Origin: CAYMCQ01 sp964389025
GTDB lineage: Bacteria; Verrucomicrobiota; Verrucomicrobiia; Limisphaerales; CAYMCQ01
Length of the DNA: 64,000 nucleotides
Assembly: GCA_964389025.1 (NCBI GenBank)
Contig: CAYMCQ010000001.1
Span: forward strand, 82,336-146,335
Reading direction: 5' to 3'
The notes beneath the pieces were generated by a model, which worked only from the letters and a program-made list of their open reading frames with translations, was not told where the DNA came from and did no database searches. Shown here one piece after another: positions 49,607-57,447 of this stretch; position 1 is the first letter of the stretch; each line of letters opens with the position of its first letter. Position numbers and translations under genes: made by a program.

Positions 49607-50193
49607 ATCCCGCGCCCGCCAAAACTTATCCATCGGCAGCAGTGAAAATCCGACTGCTGCAAGACGCTGTGTATTCCGAAGATGCCGATTTGTGGACGGC
49701 GCTGCTGCGGTATCAGCAACACATCGAGAACTACTTTCACGAAATCGGCTTGGAACTCGTCGTGCATGAGCAGGACGGCTTTGCCTATTTGAAGCAAGCG
49801 GAGAGCGAAGATGGCGGCGGCCTCCCACGGCTGTTTCGGCGGGACAAACTTACCAAAGGCGTCGCGATTGTCGGCGTCATCCTCCGTGAACAACTGCTTC
49901 ACTTCGACGAGAAGGTTCACGACGAAACCAAACTCACCATTCGGAAGGACGACATTCTTCAGTTGGCTGCGCCGTTCTTCCCCGGGACGAACGACGACAT
50001 TCGCGCTGACAAGCGTCTGGAAGCGGCCATCAACAAGGCTGAGGAACTTGGATTGCTCCGAAAACTATCCGGGGCTGAGGGCGATGACCGCTACGAAGTC
50101 CGCCGTATCGTGAAAGCGCGTTTTCCCGTCGAGACGCTCAAGGAGCTTCGCGACCAACTACAAAATCATGTCAACGCACGCGACAGCCAATAG
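49603..50193 (+). CDS. jetB: Wadjet subunit JetB (DUF4194)
   Basis: A 196-residue KITE-type winged-helix subunit: VKIRLLQDAVYSEDADLWTALLRYQQHIENYFHEIGLELVVHEQDGFAYLKQ, then FRRDKLTKGVAIVGVILREQLLHFDEK, matching DUF4194. It bridges JetA and the JetC coiled coils. It overlaps jetA by four bases and jetC by 26 bases, in the standard order jetABCD. Confidence 0.9.
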   Translation: MNPAPAKTYPSAAVKIRLLQDAVYSEDADLWTALLRYQQHIENYFHEIGLELVVHEQDGFAYLKQAESEDGGGLPRLFRRDKLTKGVAIVGVILREQLLHFDEKVHDETKLTIRKDDILQLAAPFFPGTNDDIRADKRLEAAINKAEELGLLRKLSGAEGDDRYEVRRIVKARFPVETLKELRDQLQNHVNARDSQ

Positions 50194-53100
50194 CACACCG
50201 GCGCAACCGGGATTCCGCCTGCAACGCTTGGAAGTGCGGAATTGGGGCACGTTCGACGGAAAGATTCACATTCTTGATCCATTGGGGAAGACCGCTTTAC
50301 TCCTTGGTGAGAACGGCAGTGGCAAGTCCACTCTGGTTGACGCTTTTCTGACGCTGCTCGTGCCTCGCACCAAGCGGAATTACAACATGTCTGCCGGTGC
50401 GGCGAAAAAGCGTGAGCGCGACGAGCGCACCTATGTCTTGGGGGCTTACGGCAGTGAAAGCAGTTCCGAAGAAAGTCGCGCCCAAATAAAATTTCTTCGC
50501 AAGAAGCCCGGCGCTCCACCAACCATCTTGCTGGCCTGTTTTCTAAACGATGCCACCGGCGAATCAGTGAGCCTCGCGCAAATCCTGTGGGTGCAGGACG
50601 ACGACGTTCGCAAACTGTTTCTCATCGCGCGCAGTGCGCGATCCATCCAAGGCGACTTCGGCGGGCTGCATGAGTCGAGATCGTGGAAAAAAGCGCTCAA
50701 GCAGCGCGGTTTTGAAGTGGAGGAAAGTTTTCCTGACTACGCGGAGAAGGTGGTCCGTTATCTGAAGATGGAATCCACCACGACGCTTGCGCTGTTCAGC
50801 CAGACAGTCGCCATCAAGGAAATCACGCATGTGAGCACGTTTATTCGCGACCACATGCTTGAGCGCCTTGATACGAGAGAACTCATGGAACGGCTGGAAC
50901 AGCACTACGAGGACCTGACCAAATGCTGGGACGCCATCCAGCGCGCCCGCCGGCAACTCGAACTGCTTCAGCCCGTGGCGGACAAGGCGGCGGAGATTCA
51001 GACCCATCAGACCGAACTTGATGCAGCGGCTCGGTTCAACGATGCCTTGCCCGCCTGCTTTGCGACCCGGCTACAGGCTTTGTTGGAAGCCGAATTGAAC
51101 GTGCTCGCGGATGCAATCGCTTCGCTTGAGAAGGACATCGCAAAGTGGACCGAACATTTGGAGGGAATGGAGAAAGACAAATTCTCTATCCAGCAGGCGA
51201 TTGACAACGACGAGGTTGGCAAGCAACTCGCCAAGGTCCAGGAGGAGCTTGAGACGGCCAATTCGCAAGAGAACAACCGACGCGCCTTGTCTTCTCAATA
51301 TCATGCTTCCCTCAAGGAACTCGGCATTGTTGAGGAGGTTGCTGATGAAGCGCGTTTCGTAGAGCGACACGGATGGGCCGAAGTGGAGCGTGAGACACAA
51401 ACGGAAATCATCAACACCTCCGCGACTGAAATGGCCGAAGCGGGTGAGCAACTACGGCAGTTGAAAATTAAGGCTGATGAGGTAGAGCGCGAATTGAATT
51501 CGCTCCGCAATCGCCCGGACCTGATTCCCGAAGGCGAGCGACAATTGCGTGAATTGATTGCGCGAGGGGCGAACGTCGGAGTAGCCGAGCTTCCCTTTGC
51601 CGGGGAGTTGATGGATGTCCGCGAGGAAAACAGCCTGCAATGGCGGGGAGCGCTGGAGCGATTGCTGCGCGGCTTTGGCCTGTCCATTCTCGTGCCGGAA
51701 CAGATTTACTCACGAGTCAATCGCTTCATCAATGACCACAATCTCCGTCGCCGCGTGGTGTATCACCGTGTTCCCGCTCAAGTCTCCCAAGTGTCGCGGG
51801 GTTCGGATCAAGGGCGTGTGATCGAGAAGATGAAGCTCAAAGAGGAGCACCCGCTTGCGCTTTGGGTCGAAGCGGAACTGAGGAATCAGTTCAATCACCG
51901 GTGTTGCGAAAATTTGGAGGAATTCGAGCGACTTACTGGCTTTGCCATCACCCGACAAGGGCTGATCCGCAGTGGCGGCACAAGGCATGTGAAGGATGAC
52001 GGTGTTGATATTCGTGACGCCCGCTATCATATCCTTGGCTGGTCCAACCTCGACAAAATCCGACGCCTCGAAGAATCGCTTGCGGAATTGCAAGCCAACG
52101 CCCAAGCGCAGGCACTGCTGGTCACGCAGGCACAAACTCGCCAGCAGAAAGCCAGGAAGAGGGCGGAACAAACGGCCAAGCTCGTTGGGTTTCGGACATT
52201 CTCTGAAATCGACTGGCGTTCAGCAGCGAAGCGGAAAGGCGAGCTTCAAGAGCGCAAGCGGGAGTTGGAGGAAAGCTCCAACCAAATTCGCCAGTTGCAG
52301 GAGCAGCTTGAAAAGCTGAAGGGCGAAATCGCAACGCTCGGCGGGCAGAAGACGGCGGCGATTGGGAAGAAAGGCGGATTTCAAACCAAGCGCGAAGGCT
52401 ACGAGACGCAGCTAGCTCAATGCGGGGATACACTCCGCTCGTGCCCGGAGGCAGACCTGACAGTTTTCGATGAGCGCGTGAACGCATTGCTGCAAGCTCT
52501 CCACTGCTCGGAACTGACCATCGCGGAAGCTTCGATTACGCAGCACAAGGCGGCTGCGAATCTGGGAAAGGAAATGCTGGCAATCCAAGGCAAGCGGGAC
52601 GACGTGGCAAAGACGGCGACGAAATTCATGCAAAGTTTCTTGAGCGAGTTCGCCGATATGAAGACCGACCTGTTGGCGGATGAGCGGTATCTGCCGGAGT
52701 TCTTAAAGCTCCGAGAAGGCATCAAAGCGGACGACCTTCCACGCCACGAGGATCGCTTCCGAGAACTGATGAGCCGGGATGTGCTCGCGCATGTGGCGTC
52801 CTTCCAAGACAGGTTGGAAACCCACTGCGAGGAAATTCGCGGCAAGATTGGCAATTTGAACGACGCGCTAAGAAGCATCGCCTACTCCCCCAAGACTTAC
52901 ATCACCATCCGCGCAGCCTACTCAAACGATCCGGACATTCGGGACTTTCGCAACCGCCTCGCTGGCTGTCTCAAATATGGTTTCAACGCCGATGCCGCCG
53001 CTCGCGAAAGTGCCTTTCGCCAGATCAGCGACCTGATAAACCGCATACGCGAAAAGCCCGATTGGGCCGCGAAAGTGACGGACACGCGGACATGGCTGAC

Positions 53101-53539
53101 CTTCGCCGTCGAGGAATTGCGCCGTGAGGACAACGGGCAGGAGAATTTTTACAGCGACACGGGCGGCAAATCCGGTGGGCAGAAGGCGAAACTGGCCTTT
53201 ACCATTCTGGCGTCGGCCATTGCCTACCAGTATGGCATCGCCAAGGATTCAGTAAATCCCAACTCATTCCGATTCGTTGTTGTGGACGAGATGTTTGCTC
53301 GCTCTGATGAAGCAAATTCCAAGTATGCGTTACAACTGTTCGCCAAGTTTCAGTTGCAGCTCTTGATTGTGTGTCCGTTCGATGCTCGCGCCCGCGTAGT
53401 CGAGCCGTTCGTCTCCAGTTACCACCTGTCTTTGAATCCGACCACTCAGGCGTCAACGGTTCGCACGATCACCGTTGATGAGATTCACGAACGCCTCGCG
53501 AAACTCCCACCCGCTCCTCAAGCCCATGCTCTCGCCTGA
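50168..53539 (+). CDS. jetC: Wadjet SMC-like ATPase JetC
   Basis: A 1123-residue SMC/MukB-like ATPase. Walker A LLLGENGSGKSTLVDAFL near residue 45, long coiled coils at about 250-480 and 620-880 around a hinge-like segment, a signature motif YSDTGGKSGGQKAKLAF near residue 1000, and Walker B FRFVVVDEMFARSDEAN. It extrudes loops of closed circular DNA, leading to plasmid cleavage by JetD. The open frame is intact. It overlaps jetB by 26 bases and jetD by 14 bases. Confidence 0.93.
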   Translation: MSTHATANSTPAQPGFRLQRLEVRNWGTFDGKIHILDPLGKTALLLGENGSGKSTLVDAFLTLLVPRTKRNYNMSAGAAKKRERDERTYVLGAYGSESSSEESRAQIKFLRKKPGAPPTILLACFLNDATGESVSLAQILWVQDDDVRKLFLIARSARSIQGDFGGLHESRSWKKALKQRGFEVEESFPDYAEKVVRYLKMESTTTLALFSQTVAIKEITHVSTFIRDHMLERLDTRELMERLEQHYEDLTKCWDAIQRARRQLELLQPVADKAAEIQTHQTELDAAARFNDALPACFATRLQALLEAELNVLADAIASLEKDIAKWTEHLEGMEKDKFSIQQAIDNDEVGKQLAKVQEELETANSQENNRRALSSQYHASLKELGIVEEVADEARFVERHGWAEVERETQTEIINTSATEMAEAGEQLRQLKIKADEVERELNSLRNRPDLIPEGERQLRELIARGANVGVAELPFAGELMDVREENSLQWRGALERLLRGFGLSILVPEQIYSRVNRFINDHNLRRRVVYHRVPAQVSQVSRGSDQGRVIEKMKLKEEHPLALWVEAELRNQFNHRCCENLEEFERLTGFAITRQGLIRSGGTRHVKDDGVDIRDARYHILGWSNLDKIRRLEESLAELQANAQAQALLVTQAQTRQQKARKRAEQTAKLVGFRTFSEIDWRSAAKRKGELQERKRELEESSNQIRQLQEQLEKLKGEIATLGGQKTAAIGKKGGFQTKREGYETQLAQCGDTLRSCPEADLTVFDERVNALLQALHCSELTIAEASITQHKAAANLGKEMLAIQGKRDDVAKTATKFMQSFLSEFADMKTDLLADERYLPEFLKLREGIKADDLPRHEDRFRELMSRDVLAHVASFQDRLETHCEEIRGKIGNLNDALRSIAYSPKTYITIRAAYSNDPDIRDFRNRLAGCLKYGFNADAAARESAFRQISDLINRIREKPDWAAKVTDTRTWLTFAVEELRREDNGQENFYSDTGGKSGGQKAKLAFTILASAIAYQYGIAKDSVNPNSFRFVVVDEMFARSDEANSKYALQLFAKFQLQLLIVCPFDARARVVEPFVSSYHLSLNPTTQASTVRTITVDEIHERLAKLPPAPQAHALA

Positions 53540-54704
53540 ACAGATTCGTAAACGCGCACTCAATGGTTACGAGGCTTTTCTTCGCTCGTTGGCAGCCGCC
53601 GAGAACATCTTCCCGCTCTCGTTGTTTGGCGGGGGATTGTCCCGCGTCATTGACTACACGAAGTCGCGCGATGCCATCATCGCACTTCGTGAAAATTCCA
53701 AACAAACCAAAGGGTTCGGCTACTCGGTGGAATGGAAGCAACAAACCTTCAGACGATTCGGAGAACAACAAGTCCCCGCAGCCGTCTCATTCGCCACGCG
53801 CGAGGATTATACGCGGTTTCTTGGAAAGTGCTCCGAGGTCCGTCAGTTTGAAGATGACTATAAACTCGCGCTTGAGGCGTTCCCTGAACTTACCGGGTGG
53901 GTTCAGCGAAACCCACTTAAAGTGGTCGAGCACACGGGTGACTGGACCGGCCTACTCGCCGTGTGCGCGTATCTGCATCAGCATGGTCGCCCGAACTGTT
54001 ATCTCCGCGAACTCCCCGTCGAGGTGGATACAAAGTTCATTGAACGTAAGCGCGGCGTCTTGGGCGAGATTCTTCCCATCGTCGCTCCAGGTTGCGTCGG
54101 AGACGATACCTCGACTTTTGAGACGCGCTTTGGCTTTCGACAGAAGCAGCCGCTGATTCGGTTTCGAGCGCTTGATTCGAGTCTTGTCCGGGCTGATAAA
54201 CTGCCTTTCACTGACTTTGCCATCCCGCTTGATGAAGCCTGTCGAATTAGCGTCGCCGCCAAAAACATCCTTGTTGTTGAGAATGAAACAGCGTTCCTCA
54301 CCTTGCCGTCCATCACCAACACGCTCGCGTTGCTTGGGGCAGGCGATGCCGTTTCCTTGCTCCAGCAGTTGGATTGGCTGAAACGATTTCGTATAGTGTA
54401 TTGGGGTGACATGGACACGCATGGCTTCGAGGCGCTTTCCCTGTTGCGCAAACATCATCCGCAAACGGAGAGCCTGATGATGGATGTCGAAACCTACGAA
54501 CGGTTTAGTCAGTTCGCAAAAAAAGCAGCGCCTTACGCGTCCAACACTGAACTCGTTCTCTCAGACGCGGAGGGCAAACTTTTCAAGATGCTTCACACAG
54601 AAGGCCGATTGTTAGAGCAGGAGCGAATCACGCTGAACTACGCAAAGGCAAAGCTGCGAAACGCATTAGATCTTAAGCTGGACGAAATTGTGGTTATGCC
54701 GTGA
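53526..54704 (+). CDS. jetD: Wadjet nuclease JetD (DUF3322-DUF2220)
   Basis: A 392-residue protein starting MLSPEQIRKRALNGYEAF. The N-terminal half matches DUF3322 (SRVIDYTKSRDAI, TREDYTRFLG). The C-terminal half is a toprim-like DUF2220 nuclease: catalytic acids in ILVVENETAFL (Glu252/254) and YWGDMDTHGFEAL (Asp295, Asp297). It cleaves plasmid DNA stalled in the JetABC complex. The stop codon is the TGA of the repeat copy 2 start (GCCGTGACC), so the last residues may have been altered by that repeat. The active sites are intact. Confidence 0.92.
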   Translation: MLSPEQIRKRALNGYEAFLRSLAAAENIFPLSLFGGGLSRVIDYTKSRDAIIALRENSKQTKGFGYSVEWKQQTFRRFGEQQVPAAVSFATREDYTRFLGKCSEVRQFEDDYKLALEAFPELTGWVQRNPLKVVEHTGDWTGLLAVCAYLHQHGRPNCYLRELPVEVDTKFIERKRGVLGEILPIVAPGCVGDDTSTFETRFGFRQKQPLIRFRALDSSLVRADKLPFTDFAIPLDEACRISVAAKNILVVENETAFLTLPSITNTLALLGAGDAVSLLQQLDWLKRFRIVYWGDMDTHGFEALSLLRKHHPQTESLMMDVETYERFSQFAKKAAPYASNTELVLSDAEGKLFKMLHTEGRLLEQERITLNYAKAKLRNALDLKLDEIVVMP

Positions 54705-54943
54705 CCAACGCGCGGTTTGCTTCGCTTCACGGGCTGCCCGTCGTCCCTGTCCCCCCCCTCGACGACGCCCGTTCCGCTTCTCAAATCGCGCGCTCGTCAC
54801 GAGCTTGCATGGTGCAGGGCCGCAGGAGCGGCGGGCTTCCGTCTGCGGCTCGGCGGCGGGCGTTGCGCTCCGGCTGCGATTCGCTAGGCGCTTCTCTCCG
54901 CCTTCCGCTCCACTTTCCCCGCTCGCCGACCGCAGACCGAAGC
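54698..54943 (+). repeat. Dispersed 246-bp repeat, copy 2
   Basis: Begins GCCGTGACCAACGCGCGG inside the end of jetD and ends GACCGCAGACCGAAGC. Same length and orientation as copy 1 (41934) with scattered base differences. It lies between the Wadjet operon and the WYL regulator. Confidence 0.85.
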
Positions 54944-55013
54944 AGAAAGCGGCAATTTGGAAATGACGAACTGTGGAGTGGGCAGTCCGATAACGGTTCA
55001 CTATTCTACCGCC

Positions 55014-56012
55014 ATGAATCGCATTGATCGGATGCTGGCTACTATCCTGTTGCTGCAAAGCCGACGCGTCATCAAGGCCGAAGACATCGCGGCGCATTTT
55101 GAGATCAGTCTCCGCACGGTGTATCGCGACGTGGCTGCGTTGAGTGAAGCGGGCGTGCCTATCGTGGCCGAGGCGGGCGTCGGCTATGGTTTGCTCAAGG
55201 GTTACTCAATGCCGCCAGTCATGTTCACGGCTGAAGAAGCGAGCGCGCTTTTCCTCGGTGGCGAACTCGTCGAGCATCTGACCGACCCATCACTGCAAAC
55301 TCAGGTGCGTTCCGCTTTGTTGAAAATTCGTTCCGTGTTGCCACGCAACCAGCAGGATCATCTCGACCGATTGAAGCAGGCGACAGCACTTTTTATCGCG
55401 CCTCCGCAGGCGAAGGTTGCATCGCAGGCCGTGTTGACACAGATTCAGAGCGCACTCGCGCAACGGCGTGTCGTTGCACTCAACTACCACGCCAGTGGAC
55501 GCGAGGAGATGACCCGGCGCGAAATCGAGCCGCTCGGCCTGGTTTATTACTCGGATCACTGGCACTTGATCGCCTATTGCCGGCTGCGTCGGGATTATCG
55601 CGACTTCCGCACCGACCGAATCATCGAATTATCCGCTCGTAACGAAGCCTTCCAACCACACACGGGATTTTCTGTGCGTGAATACGTCAATTCGTGGTGC
55701 GACAAAGCTCAGGGTGTGGAAGTGAAAGTGAAGTTTTCATTACGCGCGGCGGAACGAGCGCGACGCTCGTGGTTTGCGGGTTTGATTTCGGAGAAGCGAA
55801 CGAAGGATGGCGTCATCATGTCGTTTCCGGTCGGTGCGTTGGAATGGATTACGGGCTGGTTGCTATCATTCGGCACGGAAGTCCAGGTGATTGCGCCCGC
55901 TGATTTGCGCGCATTGCTGGCGGAACACGCCTCCGAACTCGCCCGTCATCACAGCAACAGAAAGTTGAGCGTGCGAAAGCTTTCTCCCGTTCCAGAAAGT
56001 CTGCTGACATAG
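55014..56012 (+). CDS. WYL-domain (YafY-like) transcriptional regulator
   Basis: A 332-residue regulator. N-terminal HTH_11: MNRIDRMLATILLLQSRRVIKAEDIAAHFEISLRTVYRDVAALSEAG. The WYL core is at about residues 140-210 (VVALNYHASGREEMTRREIEPLGLVYYSDHWHLIAYCRLRRDYRDFR), then a WCX-type C-terminal domain. Such regulators often control small neighbouring genes and in defence islands can respond to DNA ends or nucleotides. An 18-bp palindrome overlaps its stop codon and a near-identical one lies ahead of the VOC gene, so these are likely operators. A GTG start at 54957 is open but less likely than the ATG. Confidence 0.88.
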   Translation: MNRIDRMLATILLLQSRRVIKAEDIAAHFEISLRTVYRDVAALSEAGVPIVAEAGVGYGLLKGYSMPPVMFTAEEASALFLGGELVEHLTDPSLQTQVRSALLKIRSVLPRNQQDHLDRLKQATALFIAPPQAKVASQAVLTQIQSALAQRRVVALNYHASGREEMTRREIEPLGLVYYSDHWHLIAYCRLRRDYRDFRTDRIIELSARNEAFQPHTGFSVREYVNSWCDKAQGVEVKVKFSLRAAERARRSWFAGLISEKRTKDGVIMSFPVGALEWITGWLLSFGTEVQVIAPADLRALLAEHASELARHHSNRKLSVRKLSPVPESLLT

Positions 56013-56021
56013 GGTTGTCAG
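56004..56021. promoter_or_regulatory. Inverted repeat upstream of SRPBCC gene (operator copy A)
   Basis: CTGACA (56004-56009) and TGTCAG (56016-56021) flank TAGGGT. The surrounding 26 bases match copy B at 56687 with one difference. It overlaps the WYL stop codon (TAG in the spacer) and precedes the SRPBCC gene start at 56053. Confidence 0.6.
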
Positions 56022-56052
56022 TGGTGCGGTTTATGGTGGATGCGGCAAATAA

Positions 56053-56490
56053 ATGCCGGAGCAAACACCATCAATCGAAACTGAAATGCAATCCATGAAC
56101 AATCGAACTGTTACCGTCGTTGTCCCCGCCACGAAGGACTCCGTATTCAACTTCCTCGCAAATATCGAAAACCTGCCCGTCTGGGCCACCGAGTTCTGCC
56201 GGGGAATTAAACAAGAAGGCAACCACCATAAAGTCATCACCTCGTCCGGTGAGTTGTTCTTCACAATCGAATCAGACTGCAAGACCGGCGTCGTGGATAT
56301 GTTCGCAGGTCCGACGCTTGACCAAATGGGAATCTTCCCCTGCCGTGTCATCGCCATGCCTGCCAGTCTGACCGCCGTCTCGTTCACATTCTTCCAGCCA
56401 CCAAACATGCCGGACGAAGTTTACGACCAACAATACAAGTCGCTGCTCATCGAGATGGACGGATTGAAGCGACACTTTGGAGCAAAATAG
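56053..56490 (+). CDS. SRPBCC-family protein
   Basis: A 145-residue protein from the ATG at 56053, or 131 from an internal ATG (MNNRTVTVVVPATK). SRPBCC features: VVVPATKDSVFNFLANIENLPVWATEFCRGIKQE, HHKVITSSGELFFTIES and a C-terminal helix (YDQQYKSLLIEMDGLKRHFG). It likely binds a hydrophobic ligand or quenches a reactive species. It is preceded by operator copy A, so it is probably controlled by the WYL regulator immediately upstream. Confidence 0.8.
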   Translation: MPEQTPSIETEMQSMNNRTVTVVVPATKDSVFNFLANIENLPVWATEFCRGIKQEGNHHKVITSSGELFFTIESDCKTGVVDMFAGPTLDQMGIFPCRVIAMPASLTAVSFTFFQPPNMPDEVYDQQYKSLLIEMDGLKRHFGAK

Positions 56491-56686
56491 ACGACACCTG
56501 CGAAAACGGTTGCACATGTTTGCCACCGTCAACTTGTAGAATTAAGGCTGCGGTTGCAGGCCAACCGCAGCCACTTCGCCCGACAGTCGCCAGATGGAAC
56601 AGCGTTGGTGACGCAGACCGCTTTGACGCGCTGGGCAGTCAATGGACAGAACTCTTGTCCTCAAAACTGCGTCTCCCAAAAGTCTC

Positions 56687-56704
56687 CTGACATAGGGTTG
56701 TCAG
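56687..56704. promoter_or_regulatory. Inverted repeat upstream of VOC gene (operator copy B)
   Basis: CTGACA (56687-56692) and TGTCAG (56699-56704) flank the same TAGGGT spacer as in copy A. The position about 80 bases before the VOC gene start fits an operator or activator site for the WYL regulator. Confidence 0.6.
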
Positions 56705-56783
56705 TGTCCCCGGTTAATGTGCGTGTGTTCGCTGCGGCAAATCCGCCGACAGCAACGCAAACAACAAACAACTCAACCGAACT

Positions 56784-57185
56784 ATGACGACAAAGAAAGA
56801 CGCACTGAACTGGTTTGAACTCTATGTGGCCGACTTCGACCGCGCGAAGCGGTTTTACGAAACGATTCTGAAGACATCGTTGCAAGAAGTGCCGATGGAA
56901 AACTGCGAGTCCGCGCAAACAAATAGTAGCCGCATGGCCGTTTTTCCCTACGAAAACATGAAAGGCGTGGGTGGCTCGATCACGAAGATGAAAGACATCG
57001 CTCCCGGCGCAGGCGGCACAATTGTCTATCTCAATGTCGAAGGCGACCTTGACGGCGTGATTAAACGCATTCCGACTGCCGGAGGAACAATGGTGAAGCC
57101 GAGAACCTCCATCGGCGAACATGGCTTCATCGCCATTTTCAAAGACACTGAAGGTAACTGCGTTGGGCTGCACAGTCTCAAGTAG
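56784..57185 (+). CDS. VOC-family (glyoxalase-like) protein
   Basis: A 133-residue vicinal oxygen chelate protein: LNWFELYVADFDRAKRFYETILKTSLQEV, FPYENMKGVGGSITKM, TIVYLNVEGDLDGVIKRI and IGEHGFIAIFKDTEGNCVGLHSL. The metal-binding Glu/His pattern looks incomplete (VEGD, EHGF, TEGN), so it could be a non-catalytic binding protein. It is likely part of the WYL regulon by its upstream operator. A hairpin 28 bases after the stop may end the transcript. Confidence 0.85.
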   Translation: MTTKKDALNWFELYVADFDRAKRFYETILKTSLQEVPMENCESAQTNSSRMAVFPYENMKGVGGSITKMKDIAPGAGGTIVYLNVEGDLDGVIKRIPTAGGTMVKPRTSIGEHGFIAIFKDTEGNCVGLHSLK

Positions 57186-57212
57186 CAGTCAATCCGTCAG
57201 CGACATGGGGTT

Positions 57213-57240
57213 GGAGCGAAATCTTGCCGGACTTCGCTCC
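57213..57240 (+). terminator. Hairpin after the VOC gene
   Basis: GGAGCGAA (57213-57220) pairs with TTCGCTCC (57233-57240) around a 12-base loop. No long T-run follows. It probably marks the 3' end of the VOC transcript, weak evidence. Confidence 0.4.
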
Positions 57241-57322
57241 CACCCTGTTCCATAACTTGAAGGGCAACAAAACGGCATTGCCTCAAGCGAGGGATTTACG
57301 TCCGAAAATGTTTCTTTGAATT

Positions 57323-57440
57323 GCCGTGACCAACGTGTGCTGCGGCTCGGCGGCGGGCGTTGCGCTCCGGCTGCGATTCGCTAAACACTCCTCTCCGCCC
57401 TCCGCTCCACTTGCCCCGCTCGCCGACCGCAGACCGAAGC
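57323..57440 (+). repeat. Dispersed repeat, copy 3 (internally deleted)
   Basis: Shares the 5' end (GCCGTGACCAACG) and the last 105 or so bases of copies 1 and 2, ending GACCGCAGACCGAAGC, but lacks about 128 bases between them. Same orientation. It separates the VOC gene from the DUF1016 nuclease gene. Confidence 0.8.
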
Positions 57441-57447
57441 CAGAAGT

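Noticed and set aside
42216..54700. CBASS operon with CD-NTase
   Set aside because: E1/E2/JAB domains are present, but no nucleotidyltransferase gene with GS...DxD motifs was found in this block.
41934..57440. The repeats as integron attC sites
   Set aside because: No integron integrase, no recognisable R/L box pattern, and the copies are too long and too alike.
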